Positions 1 through 5,836 of a stretch of 7,331 bases of DNA are shown here, piece by piece. Each line of letters opens with the position of its first letter. Position 1 is the first letter of the stretch. Below the pieces are notes generated by a model. It was not told the DNA's origin, did not search any database, and saw only the letters and a list, made by a program, of their open reading frames with translations. The DNA is from Parabacteroides sp. AM08-6 (GTDB taxonomy: Bacteria; Bacteroidota; Bacteroidia; Bacteroidales; Tannerellaceae). The stretch covers positions 1 through 7,331 of the forward strand of contig NZ_QRMP01000054.1 in assembly GCF_003473295.1 (NCBI RefSeq). The letters run 5' to 3'. The position numbers were made by a program, and so were the translations under genes.

Positions 1-147
1 ATTCCGGCTTGCAATATTGCTCCCTTTTCTGTAATGGAAGCGAGTGCTATACGGAGAGGAGATATATGTCCGGAATGGGAGGAACGTTTGCAACAGGCTT
101 ATGCTGTCCATTATTTTATGGGCACATGGGGGTATAATTCTAAATAG
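1..147 (+). CDS. GT32-type glycosyltransferase, C-terminal end only (cut by window start)
   Basis: Frame 1 is open from the first base to a TAG at 145-147 and gives 48 residues. They align without gaps in the key parts to the C-terminus of the complete transferase that follows: Ile-Pro-Ala, then Pro-Phe-Ser-x-Met-Glu, then Glu-Trp, then AYAVHYFMGTW against AYAIHYFIGTW. It is therefore the tail of a paralogous sugar transferase of the DXD-containing Gly_transf_sug/GT32 type; the catalytic part lies left of the window. Only 6 bases separate its stop from the next ATG, so the two are tandem genes in one transcript. The sugar donor and acceptor cannot be read from this tail. It is more divergent from its neighbour than a recent duplicate would be. 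The family call rests on the paralogue; completeness of the gene upstream is unknown. Confidence 0.8.
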   Translation: MPACNIAPFSVMEASAIRRGDICPEWEERLQQAYAVHYFMGTWGYNSK

Positions 148-153
148 TTGATT

Positions 154-870
154 ATGAATGAAGCGATACCTAAAATTATTCATCAGGTTTGGTCTGGCGT
201 AGACGGGCCTTTACCTGATTATTTTCATGAATTAGGAGAGACATGGAAAGAACATCATCCTTCGTGGAAATATATGTTGTGGGATAATGAAAGAATGAAT
301 ATATTCTTGCAGGAATTCTATCCGGAGTACATTGAACGGTATCAATCATTTTATTTTAATATACAACGTTGGGATGTGATTCGTTATTTGATTTTATATC
401 AGATAGGAGGACTATATGCGGATTTTGATTATGAATGTCTTGAAAATATAGAGCCGGTATTAAAAGGAGATTGTTGTTTTGCGATGGAGCCGGAAGGGCA
501 TAGGCTCCCTTTCGTAAATGATAAAGTTCCTTATTTCAATAACGCTTTAATGGCCAGTCGGTCCGGGCATCCTTTTATGAAGGCTGTTATAGAGACAGTT
601 TTCTCTAAAGATTTATCATTTTTGCCTGAAAATGAAACCCGATTTTTTCGGGTTTTGTGTACGACAGGTCCTAAAATGCTTTCTGACGTTTATTTGGATT
701 ATTCAAATAAGGATAGTATTTACTTGATACCAGCTGAAGAGGTATCTCCTTTTTCAACGATGGAAATTCGTTCTATTAAAACTAATGAAGATATAAAGGG
801 TGAATGGGCATCAAGGATTAAACGGGCGTATGCTATTCATTATTTTATAGGGACTTGGGATTGTGATTGA
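154..870 (+). CDS. GT32-type glycosyltransferase (DXD sugar-binding region), complete
   Basis: A 238-aa protein predicted to transfer a sugar from a nucleotide-sugar donor. The opening IPKIIHQVWSG (residues 5-15) is the typical GT32/Gly_transf_sug N-terminus. RWDVIRY (72-78) and GGLYADFDYE (85-94) form the donor-binding region, with Asp90-x-Asp92 as the metal-binding DXD. Asn129-Asn130-Ala-Leu-Met and the C-terminal HYFIGTW (229-235) are also usual in the family, and the length is normal. ATG at 154 is preferred over an in-frame TTG at 148 because the family motif starts a few residues after it. There is no signal peptide or membrane segment, so it is probably cytoplasmic. Such enzymes usually build capsule or LPS. 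Here the gene sits directly upstream of two RiPP precursors and a second paralogue, so glycosylation of the peptide is a reasonable but unproven alternative. Confidence 0.88.
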   Translation: MNEAIPKIIHQVWSGVDGPLPDYFHELGETWKEHHPSWKYMLWDNERMNIFLQEFYPEYIERYQSFYFNIQRWDVIRYLILYQIGGLYADFDYECLENIEPVLKGDCCFAMEPEGHRLPFVNDKVPYFNNALMASRSGHPFMKAVIETVFSKDLSFLPENETRFFRVLCTTGPKMLSDVYLDYSNKDSIYLIPAEEVSPFSTMEIRSIKTNEDIKGEWASRIKRAYAIHYFIGTWDCD

Positions 871-872
871 AT

Positions 873-923
873 GAAAAAACGATTAGTCCTCAATGTGTTA
901 AGTTGAGGGCATATTATAAATAA
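873..923 (+). pseudogene. Relic of a GT32 C-terminus ahead of precursor 1
   Basis: The frame ending at TAA 921-923 reads EKTISPQCVKLRAYYK before the stop. It resembles the C-terminal stretch of the upstream transferases (for example DICPEWEERLQQAYA in the first one). There is no start codon or room for a catalytic domain, so this is a decayed fragment and not a gene. A second relic ends in the same way (VKRVYYK, stop) at 2686 ahead of precursor 2, and the match continues through the AT-rich spacer into the precursor genes. The stretch is too short to stand alone; the call depends on this parallel. Confidence 0.5.
886..910 (+). other. Hairpin in the leader region of precursor 1
   Basis: Arms 886-893 (GTCCTCAA) and 903-910 (TTGAGGGC) pair over 8 positions, seven Watson-Crick and one U-G, around a 9-base loop. 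It lies 30 bases before the precursor ATG. An A-rich stretch follows, not a run of T, so it is not a standard terminator. It may shape the 5' end of the precursor mRNA or weakly separate it from the transferase genes. It overlaps the GT32 relic and could be accidental. Confidence 0.3.
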
Positions 924-940
924 TTAAAAAAAATAATAAA

Positions 941-1174
941 ATGAAACAGCTATCAAAATTGAAGTTGGCAAATATTAGCAAGGCTAATATGTTGCATGAT
1001 GAGATGCGAAAACTCTATGGTGGTAATTATTGTCATTGGGGGTATGTAAATCAAAAAGCTAATGAGACTGAGGGCAAGTGCTCTTGCTGGTGTGAAGATT
1101 ATGGTGATGATGCTTATAATTATAGGTATACCGATGCTAGGTATTATAAATATAATGGAACTGAAGCTCATTAA
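941..1174 (+). CDS. RiPP precursor peptide 1, GG-Bacteroidales (TIGR04149-like) family
   Basis: A 77-aa substrate peptide. Residues 1-28 are a charged, Lys/Leu-rich leader (MKQLSKLKLANISKANMLH, then D/E-E-M-R-K-L-Y) ending in Gly27-Gly28, the usual cut site for C39 peptidase transporters and the mark of natural-product precursors in Bacteroidales radical SAM systems. The predicted 49-residue core starts YCHWGYV (30-36) and carries GKCSCWCEDY (45-54), giving Cys31, Cys47, Cys49 and Cys51. It is rich in Tyr (nine) and acidic residues, poor in Ser and Thr, and ends in a Tyr-rich tail. Candidate modifications are thioether or other radical links at the Cys block and Tyr/Trp chemistry; the product is not known. 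ATG at 941 is supported by the identical start of precursor 2. A strong hairpin begins 10 bases after the stop and may raise its expression over downstream genes. Confidence 0.88.
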   Translation: MKQLSKLKLANISKANMLHDEMRKLYGGNYCHWGYVNQKANETEGKCSCWCEDYGDDAYNYRYTDARYYKYNGTEAH

Positions 1175-1184
1175 ATAATCGGTT

Positions 1185-1235
1185 AAGTATACCGTTAAAT
1201 TTATTATATTTATAATGATATTTAATGGTATACTT
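1185..1235 (+). terminator. Strong hairpin after precursor 1 (attenuator, terminator or mRNA-stabilising stem)
   Basis: Arms 1185-1200 (AAGTATACCGTTAAAT) and 1220-1235 (ATTTAATGGTATACTT) pair at all 16 positions, fifteen Watson-Crick and one G-U. The loop holds a smaller palindrome, ATTATA-TT-TATAAT at 1203-1216. The stem starts 10 bases after the precursor stop and ends 65 bases before the preferred lipoprotein start. The bases after it (GTTGATTTTAAG) are only weakly T-rich, so partial termination or protection of the precursor mRNA from 3' decay fits better than full termination. After precursor 2 the right-arm side is recognisable (GGTATA..TGTTGATTTTA at 2948-2967), but its partner arm is gone. 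Confidence 0.55.
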
Positions 1236-1300
1236 GTTGATTTTAAGAATATTAGAAATGAATAATGAAATATAGTTCTCTTTTATTATATAATTGTGAT

Positions 1301-2557
1301 ATGAATAGAAATATAGTTTTGTTGTTTCTTATAGTTTTATGTGGATGTACGCATCGTAACCAACAGACGGAGAGTGTGGAAGAAGTTGTCGTAGCACGCG
1401 ATACGGTGATTCATCTGAAGGATGTGTTGGATTTATCGGAAGAGGTACGTTTATCAGAGATAGCGGATAGTATAACTTATATTCCATTGGAAACAAAACC
1501 AGATTGTTTATTGGGTGATAATATATCTTTTCGTTTTACTGATAACTTTATATTAACGGTACCGCGGTTGATGTTTGACTGGAATGGTTGTTTTAAAGGG
1601 CAGATAGGTAAGCAGGGGCAGGGACCGGGTGAGGACCCGAGCATGTATGCTTCATTGTTAGAGTCTAAAGAACATTATTATACGGTTGGAAATAAGATAA
1701 TCGAATATGATAGAAATGGAAAGTACACAGGAAAAGAAGTTTCTGTATACCATTTGTGTTCAGCTCAGGATTCTTCTAGGGTTTATAGTCTTTTTAGAAA
1801 TGTTGAAGAAGCTTTAGCAGAAAACTCAATTGTTTTATATCAATACCCGGATAGTTTGATTTGGGTGAATAATGATTTTAAGGTTCATCATGTCACTCGA
1901 GTAGTAGAGAATGGAAATATAAAAGTTGGTGGTATTTTCTCGAATAAGACGGATAATTTTTTTCCAAGATATAAAAATAAAACCCTGTTTTATAATTTTT
2001 ATAATGATACGGTTTTTAGTGTGTCATCGAATGGGTTGTCGCCCGAATGGATTATAGATTTGGGAGAGTATAAGCTGCCGAATGAAATAACCTTATATAA
2101 GTTAGGTCCCTTAATGCGTGAGGCAATTCACAGTTCAGCTATGAACAGTTCTGAATTGATGACAAAAACAGATGGGAAAATAGCAGTCTCAAATGTTTAT
2201 GAATCGGACCATTACTTGTTTTTATTTTATTATAAGAATTATTATTTTGCTGCATCTCGTAATTTGCCACCTCAAAAATTGCAGCTTGCTATTTATGATA
2301 AACAAACAAAGAAACTTACTAATGTAAAAGAGGCTAGGCTGATAGATGATTTTCATAATGGTCCAAAATTCTTTCCTACTTACGGAGCATTTGAAGAGAA
2401 GCTGATTTCAGTAAAGTGGCCCTACGAATTGAAAGATTATGTGGAAGAACATCGTTCTTCCGGAAAACTGTCTCCCCGCTTGATAGAGTTGGCAGATAAT
2501 TTGAAGAATGATGATAATCCTGTTTTAATCGTAGTACATTTAAAGAAAAAGATGTGA
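1301..2557 (+). CDS. 6-bladed beta-propeller lipoprotein (DUF5128-like)
   Basis: A predicted membrane-anchored lipoprotein of 418 aa. From ATG 1301 it begins MNRNIVLLFLIVLCGC, a short basic start, a hydrophobic stretch and the lipobox Leu-Cys-Gly-Cys with lipidation at Cys16. An in-frame ATG at 1265 would add 12 residues ahead of the signal peptide, so 1301 is preferred. Residues 36-66 (ending ITYIPLET) and IGKQGQGPGE (102-111) are hallmarks of the 6-bladed beta-propeller family common in Bacteroidota. The remainder shows repeated beta-strand patterns with aromatic and Asp-Gly/Asn-Gly turns. The family has no enzymatic role that can be assigned; receptor, immunity or display functions are guesses from its place between two precursors. 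After the acylated Cys there is no clear acidic surface-export signal. Its last codons recur exactly before the radical SAM gene, a sign of past duplication. Confidence 0.82.
   Translation: MNRNIVLLFLIVLCGCTHRNQQTESVEEVVVARDTVIHLKDVLDLSEEVRLSEIADSITYIPLETKPDCLLGDNISFRFTDNFILTVPRLMFDWNGCFKGQIGKQGQGPGEDPSMYASLLESKEHYYTVGNKIIEYDRNGKYTGKEVSVYHLCSAQDSSRVYSLFRNVEEALAENSIVLYQYPDSLIWVNNDFKVHHVTRVVENGNIKVGGIFSNKTDNFFPRYKNKTLFYNFYNDTVFSVSSNGLSPEWIIDLGEYKLPNEITLYKLGPLMREAIHSSAMNSSELMTKTDGKIAVSNVYESDHYLFLFYYKNYYFAASRNLPPQKLQLAIYDKQTKKLTNVKEARLIDDFHNGPKFFPTYGAFEEKLISVKWPYELKDYVEEHRSSGKLSPRLIELADNLKNDDNPVLIVVHLKKKM
2514..2549 (+). repeat. Direct repeat copy 1 (3' end of the lipoprotein gene)
   Basis: These 36 bases recur exactly at 3079-3114. 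Here they are the last coding stretch of the lipoprotein (encoding NPVLIVVHLKK). Flanking similarity extends further on the left with scattered changes. An exact match of this length in AT-rich DNA is not chance; it marks a duplicated unit. Confidence 0.95.
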
Positions 2558-2572
2558 TGATAGGTTTCTTAA

Positions 2573-2686
2573 TACTGGATATTTGTAAAAGATATGTCAT
2601 TGTTTTCAATGATAGGAATTCGTTCTAAAATCAATGAATATAAAGATGAATTTGAAGCAAGGGTTAAACGGGTATATTATAAATAA
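2573..2686 (+). pseudogene. Relic of a GT32 C-terminus ahead of precursor 2
   Basis: The frame open from 2573 to TAA at 2684-2686 encodes 37 residues that align to the C-terminal part of the complete upstream transferase. SLFSMIGIRSKINE matches SPFSTMEIRSIKTNE, and DEFEARVKRVYY matches GEWASRIKRAYA. The catalytic N-terminal two-thirds, including the DXD region, are absent, and the usual HYF.GTW end is replaced by Tyr-Tyr-Lys-stop. An ATG at 2594 could in principle start a 30-residue peptide, but no function is suggested. The relic begins about 15 bases after the lipoprotein stop, so the junction near 2557-2572 is a likely duplication breakpoint. It shares its ending with the shorter relic before precursor 1. 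Confidence 0.7.
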
Positions 2687-2702
2687 TTAAAAAATCAATA
2701 AG

Positions 2703-2936
2703 ATGAAACAGTTATCAAAATTGAAGTTGGCAAATATAAGTAAGGCTAATATGTTGCATGAAGAAATGCGAAAACTCTATGGTGGTATTTATTGCCATTT
2801 GGGATATGTTGAATATGTTGCTAATTATTATGAAGGTAAGTGTTCTTGCTGGTGTGAAGATTATGAAGATGATGCTTATGTATATAAGCTTACTGCTGCT
2901 GGAGCTTATCAATCTATTGAAATTGTAATGCCTTAA
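2703..2936 (+). CDS. RiPP precursor peptide 2, GG-Bacteroidales (TIGR04149-like) family
   Basis: A 77-aa paralogue of precursor 1. The 28-residue leader differs at one position only (Asp20 to Glu) and ends in Gly27-Gly28. The core keeps Tyr-Cys-His-x-Gly-Tyr-Val, the invariant EGKCSCWCEDY block and Asp-Asp-Ala-Tyr, so Cys31, 47, 49 and 51 are all conserved. Residues 37-43 and nearly everything after residue 61 differ; the end is Ile-Glu-Ile-Val-Met-Pro in place of a Tyr-rich tail. By my count 22 of 49 core residues differ. The pattern suggests that one maturation apparatus serves both peptides, that the Cys block is the modified part, and that the variable stretches set target or specificity. 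It sits between relics of a GT32 gene and of a second lipoprotein, so it belongs to a duplicated unit. A gap of 182 bases separates it from the maturase. Confidence 0.88.
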   Translation: MKQLSKLKLANISKANMLHEEMRKLYGGIYCHLGYVEYVANYYEGKCSCWCEDYEDDAYVYKLTAAGAYQSIEIVMP

Positions 2937-3028
2937 ATTAATGTAGAGGTATATCATGTTGATTTTATTTTATAAATATTGCGGGGCTATGAATTGATAT
3001 ATTATGTGACCTTGCATCATCCTTTTGA

Positions 3029-3057
3029 AAAATTATATTCTTATTTAATATAGTTTT
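3029..3057 (+). other. AU-only hairpin between precursor 2 and the maturase
   Basis: Arms 3029-3039 (AAAATTATATT) and 3047-3057 (AATATAGTTTT) pair at 11 positions, one of them U-G, around a 7-base loop. The right arm ends in TTTT but no longer T-tract follows. It lies 92 bases after the stop of precursor 2. It could reduce read-through into the maturase or protect the precursor message. Such stems are easily formed by chance in AT-rich spacers. Confidence 0.3.
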
Positions 3058-3122
3058 ATAATAGTTTGTAAGATGATAATAATCCTGTTTTAATCGTAGT
3101 ACATTTAAAGAAAATAATATGA
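3051..3122 (+). pseudogene. Relic of the lipoprotein 3' end, overlapping the maturase start
   Basis: In the frame ending at TGA 3120-3122 the sequence reads DDNNPVLIVVHLKKII, against NDDNPVLIVVHLKKKM at the end of the intact lipoprotein. Just upstream a TAA interrupts this frame at 3069-3071, and nucleotide similarity fades by about 3050, so the body of the gene is gone. The relic stop and the maturase ATG overlap as ATGA, which suggests that the lost lipoprotein copy was translationally coupled to the maturase. It may still matter as the ribosome-loading region for the maturase. Confidence 0.8.
3079..3114 (+). repeat. Direct repeat copy 2 (before the radical SAM gene)
   Basis: Exact 36-base copy of 2514-2549, placed 565 bases downstream and ending 4 bases before the maturase ATG. 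It is what remains best preserved of the second lipoprotein copy. With copy 1 it could recombine and delete precursor 2, or allow amplification of the segment. Confidence 0.95.
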
Positions 3123-4600
3123 TAGATTCCACAATTATTTTTGCAAGTAGGAATGATAATTATTACTTGTATGATGTCAATAATAAAGAGTTGCTGAATA
3201 TACATCCTGCAATTCAATTAATACATGAGTATTATAAAATACTGCCGGAGGTGGAAGTTTGTGAAAAAATATCCGCAACGTATTTAATCTCTTATGAGGA
3301 AGCTTTGTATTATTATAAACGGTACTGCTTTTTGAAAAGAAATGGCTATTTTAAGAATAGAAATTTGAAATCTATATTGTCTGGTAAAATTACTGAAAGG
3401 AATGTTGAATATGAATTGGCAAACTGTAACGATATCGTTTTCCAAGTGACTCAGGAATGTAACTTGAAATGTAAGTATTGTTGTTACGGAGAACTATATG
3501 AGCAGACTGCATTTACTGGCGATAAAGTGATGAATTTCGATTTGGCAAAGATGGTTATTGACTATATGGTCGGGTTTTGGAACTCGGAAACGTATAGTTC
3601 TTATAATAATGTGATTATTATCGGATTCTATGGTGGTGAACCTTTAGTGAATTTTTCGTTAGTTAAGCAGATTGTTGATTATTTGAAATCTCTTAATTTG
3701 AAGAGGAAGATTAATTTCCAATATAGTATGACTACCAATGCGTTGTTGTTGAATAAGTATATGGATTTCTTAGTGGAAAATAATTTTTCACTACTGATTA
3801 GTTTGGATGGTGATGAAAAACACGATGCTTTGCGGGTTGATTTGAATAATAGACCGAGTTTTAAGCGTGTGTTTAAGAATGTCAAAGACCTGCAAAACAA
3901 ATATCCCCGGTATTTTGAAGAAAAAGTCCAGTTTAACTCGGTGTTGAATGCATCTTCCTCGGCAGAGGCGGTTTTTGATTTTATACGAGAAAATTTTGGT
4001 AAAATACCTTCGTTGGAAACAATTGTACCTCAAGGTATAAAATCAGAAAAGAGAGAAGAGTTTGAACGATTGTACAAAGGATATGAAGAAACCTCTCACA
4101 TGCTGGAACATACTGACGTCAGTCGCTTACGCGAAATAAGGGAGGCAGGTTATTTCTTTTATTATCATTTAGGAAATGCGTACCGTCATTATTCAGAACT
4201 GTTATTGTCTAATGGGCGGAACATAAGGATTCCGACTGGAACTTGTCTTCCTTTTATGAAAAAATTCTTTGTTTCCTCTTCAAGGAAGATACATGTTTGC
4301 GAACGAATAGACTTGAGTGAATTTGTAGGGACTATAGATAGTAGTATTCATTTGGACTTCGATAAAATAGCAGCCAAGTATAATAAAATGTATAAAGATA
4401 TAAATAAGCAATGTACAAATTGTTATTATGCTGAATTTTGTAGCGCTTGTATTCTGCAACTTCCTCGTAAAAACGGGAAACCTTTTTGTGACTCGGTTTA
4501 TACAAAGCAAGATACAATGAGTTATTTATCTTACATTATTTCTTATCTGGAAAAGAATAGTTCAAAGTTTTATACAATAAATAAATCGGTTTTTGCATAA
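3119..4600 (+). CDS. Radical SAM/SPASM peptide maturase, GG-Bacteroidales (TIGR04148-like)
   Basis: A 493-aa enzyme expected to modify the precursor peptides by S-adenosylmethionine radical chemistry. Residues 1-105 form an N-terminal region (RNDNYYLYD at 11-19), possibly the substrate-binding part. The radical SAM core starts at CNLKCKYC, with Cys114, Cys118 and Cys121 in the CX3CX2C pattern that holds the catalytic 4Fe-4S cluster. YGGEP (171-175), for SAM binding, and ISLDGDEKHDALR (227-239) follow. The C-terminal SPASM domain has seven Cys: 376, 394, 432, 435, 441, 444 and 457, including CX2CX5CX2C, enough for two auxiliary clusters. The start overlaps the stop of a lipoprotein relic, and the stop overlaps the next ATG by one base (TAATG), so translation is probably coupled. 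Thioether, C-C or other crosslinks at the conserved Cys block are all possible; the sequence does not tell which. Confidence 0.92.
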   Translation: MIDSTIIFASRNDNYYLYDVNNKELLNIHPAIQLIHEYYKILPEVEVCEKISATYLISYEEALYYYKRYCFLKRNGYFKNRNLKSILSGKITERNVEYELANCNDIVFQVTQECNLKCKYCCYGELYEQTAFTGDKVMNFDLAKMVIDYMVGFWNSETYSSYNNVIIIGFYGGEPLVNFSLVKQIVDYLKSLNLKRKINFQYSMTTNALLLNKYMDFLVENNFSLLISLDGDEKHDALRVDLNNRPSFKRVFKNVKDLQNKYPRYFEEKVQFNSVLNASSSAEAVFDFIRENFGKIPSLETIVPQGIKSEKREEFERLYKGYEETSHMLEHTDVSRLREIREAGYFFYYHLGNAYRHYSELLLSNGRNIRIPTGTCLPFMKKFFVSSSRKIHVCERIDLSEFVGTIDSSIHLDFDKIAAKYNKMYKDINKQCTNCYYAEFCSACILQLPRKNGKPFCDSVYTKQDTMSYLSYIISYLEKNSSKFYTINKSVFA

Positions 4601-5832
4601 TGAAGAAATATTGGTTTGTATTAGAAACATATACTTTTATATGGGATGATGAAGAAAATGTGTTGATTTATAATTCATTATCAGGTAAATCTTTGCTCTT
4701 TAGAAAGGATGCGGAATTGACACCTGTGATTGAAGAATTGAAATCGCAAGCTAATCTGTATGTGATAGAACTACAGGAAGATGTGCTTAATTTGAAGTCG
4801 GTAAGTAATTTTGTTAAAAAGGTTCGTGCCGCTTATTCCGGCGATTTGTATGAACAATCTAAATTCCCTCATAAGCCGATAGTGATTGTTCCTAAGATTA
4901 ATTTGAATGATGAGGTGGAACGTGATCGGGGAGATTTTAAGAATGTGGAATTTTTTGGGCAAAAGGTGCTAAATAACTTATTGGAACTTTCTGTTTTTTG
5001 GGGTGGAAACTGTAAATTGAAATGTAAAGATTGTGATAGTGCTTTTAAGCAGATTTCCTGGTGTACTCGATTTGAAGCTGAAATAAATGAAGCTGTACTT
5101 AAATGCTTAATTGAACAAATTCAAGTGGCAAAAATTAGACGTGTTACATTTATTGGAGATTGTTTATTTAATAGTTCTCTGTTTAAACAATATCGTGATG
5201 ATATATCTTCTTTGAGTTGCGTAAGAAATTTGATGATACATAGTAGGGCTTTTTCTTTTTTTGATTCCTCTGCTGTTACTTCTTGTATTTCTGTTTTCTC
5301 GGAGTTGACAATATTGGTCGATGATATAAGAGACATTAAACCTGGCCTGTTGGATGGGATAAGGGAACAACCATCAGTTTTTGTTTTTAGGATTACTTCG
5401 GAAGCTGATTTTGAGATGGCATTGGATTGTGTGAATAGTTTGAATTTGAATGCTAAATTTATACCATACTATAATGGTGATAATATGAAGTTTTTTGAAG
5501 ATGTCGTCTATCAAGATAAAAAAACAATTTTATCGACCAAGTGGTCTAAAAAGGATATATTTTCACATCAACATGTGAATGCCAATTATTTTGGTAACTT
5601 AACATTAAAACCTGATGGGGATATTTTTTCTGATAAGGAAAAGTCTGCATTAGGAAATATCTTATCTGCTCCGTTGAGTACCTTGGTCTATAAAGAATTA
5701 CAGACAAAAGAGCATTGGCGGCTTACCAGGGATAAGGTTCAGCCGTGCGCAAAATGCCTGTATCGGTATTTATGTCCTCCTGTGTCTGATTATGAGAAGG
5801 TTATAGGAAAGTTCAATTTGTGTCATTTGTAA
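4600..5832 (+). CDS. Pseudo-rSAM partner protein, GG-Bacteroidales system (TIGR04150-like)
   Basis: A 410-aa protein related to radical SAM/SPASM enzymes but degenerate. It has an N-terminal region of about 125 residues, then CKLKCKDC with Cys138, Cys142 and Cys145 in CX3CX2C spacing and a further Cys155. Where a GGEP motif would be expected there is FIGDCLFNSS (184-193), without the Gly-Gly-Glu-Pro. The C-terminus has CAKCLYRYLCPP (Cys383, 386, 392) and Asn406-Leu-Cys408, a SPASM-like cysteine set typical of this family. It begins inside the maturase stop (TAATG), so the two are made together and may form a complex, with this one recognising or presenting the peptide. The family is called pseudo-rSAM because the core looks catalytically altered; the intact three-Cys motif here leaves open a bound cluster or real activity. 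Confidence 0.85.
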   Translation: MKKYWFVLETYTFIWDDEENVLIYNSLSGKSLLFRKDAELTPVIEELKSQANLYVIELQEDVLNLKSVSNFVKKVRAAYSGDLYEQSKFPHKPIVIVPKINLNDEVERDRGDFKNVEFFGQKVLNNLLELSVFWGGNCKLKCKDCDSAFKQISWCTRFEAEINEAVLKCLIEQIQVAKIRRVTFIGDCLFNSSLFKQYRDDISSLSCVRNLMIHSRAFSFFDSSAVTSCISVFSELTILVDDIRDIKPGLLDGIREQPSVFVFRITSEADFEMALDCVNSLNLNAKFIPYYNGDNMKFFEDVVYQDKKTILSTKWSKKDIFSHQHVNANYFGNLTLKPDGDIFSDKEKSALGNILSAPLSTLVYKELQTKEHWRLTRDKVQPCAKCLYRYLCPPVSDYEKVIGKFNLCHL

Positions 5833-5836
5833 GTTT

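Noticed and set aside
148..156. TTG at 148 as start of the second GT32 gene
   Set aside because: It adds only two residues; ATG at 154 gives the usual short distance to the IPKIIHQVW motif.
871..906. 11-codon frame MKKRLVLNVLS directly after the GT32 stop, a possible leader peptide
   Set aside because: It overlaps the hairpin and the GT32 relic in another frame, has no attenuator-like codon run and has no counterpart before precursor 2.
953..1171. Antisense open frame opposite precursor 1, with a similar one opposite precursor 2 (2715-2957)
   Set aside because: They are mirror frames of the conserved leaders; the translations are Ile/Ser-rich without a recognisable domain.
1265..1300. ATG at 1265 as start of the lipoprotein
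   Set aside because: The extra residues MKYSSLLLYNCD would precede a complete signal peptide that starts at 1301 with a proper basic start and lipobox.
2557..2628. Small frame MIGFLILDICKRYVIV... after the lipoprotein
   Set aside because: It runs across the GT32 relic in another frame and has no homology beyond its first bases, which are better explained as a junction stub.
3020..3070. Bacteroides-type promoter (TTTG at about -33 and TAnnTTTG at -7) before the maturase
   Set aside because: TTTG at 3024-3027 and AGTTTG at 3063-3068 are too far apart and the second box is not in TAnnTTTG form; no other spacer gave a convincing match.
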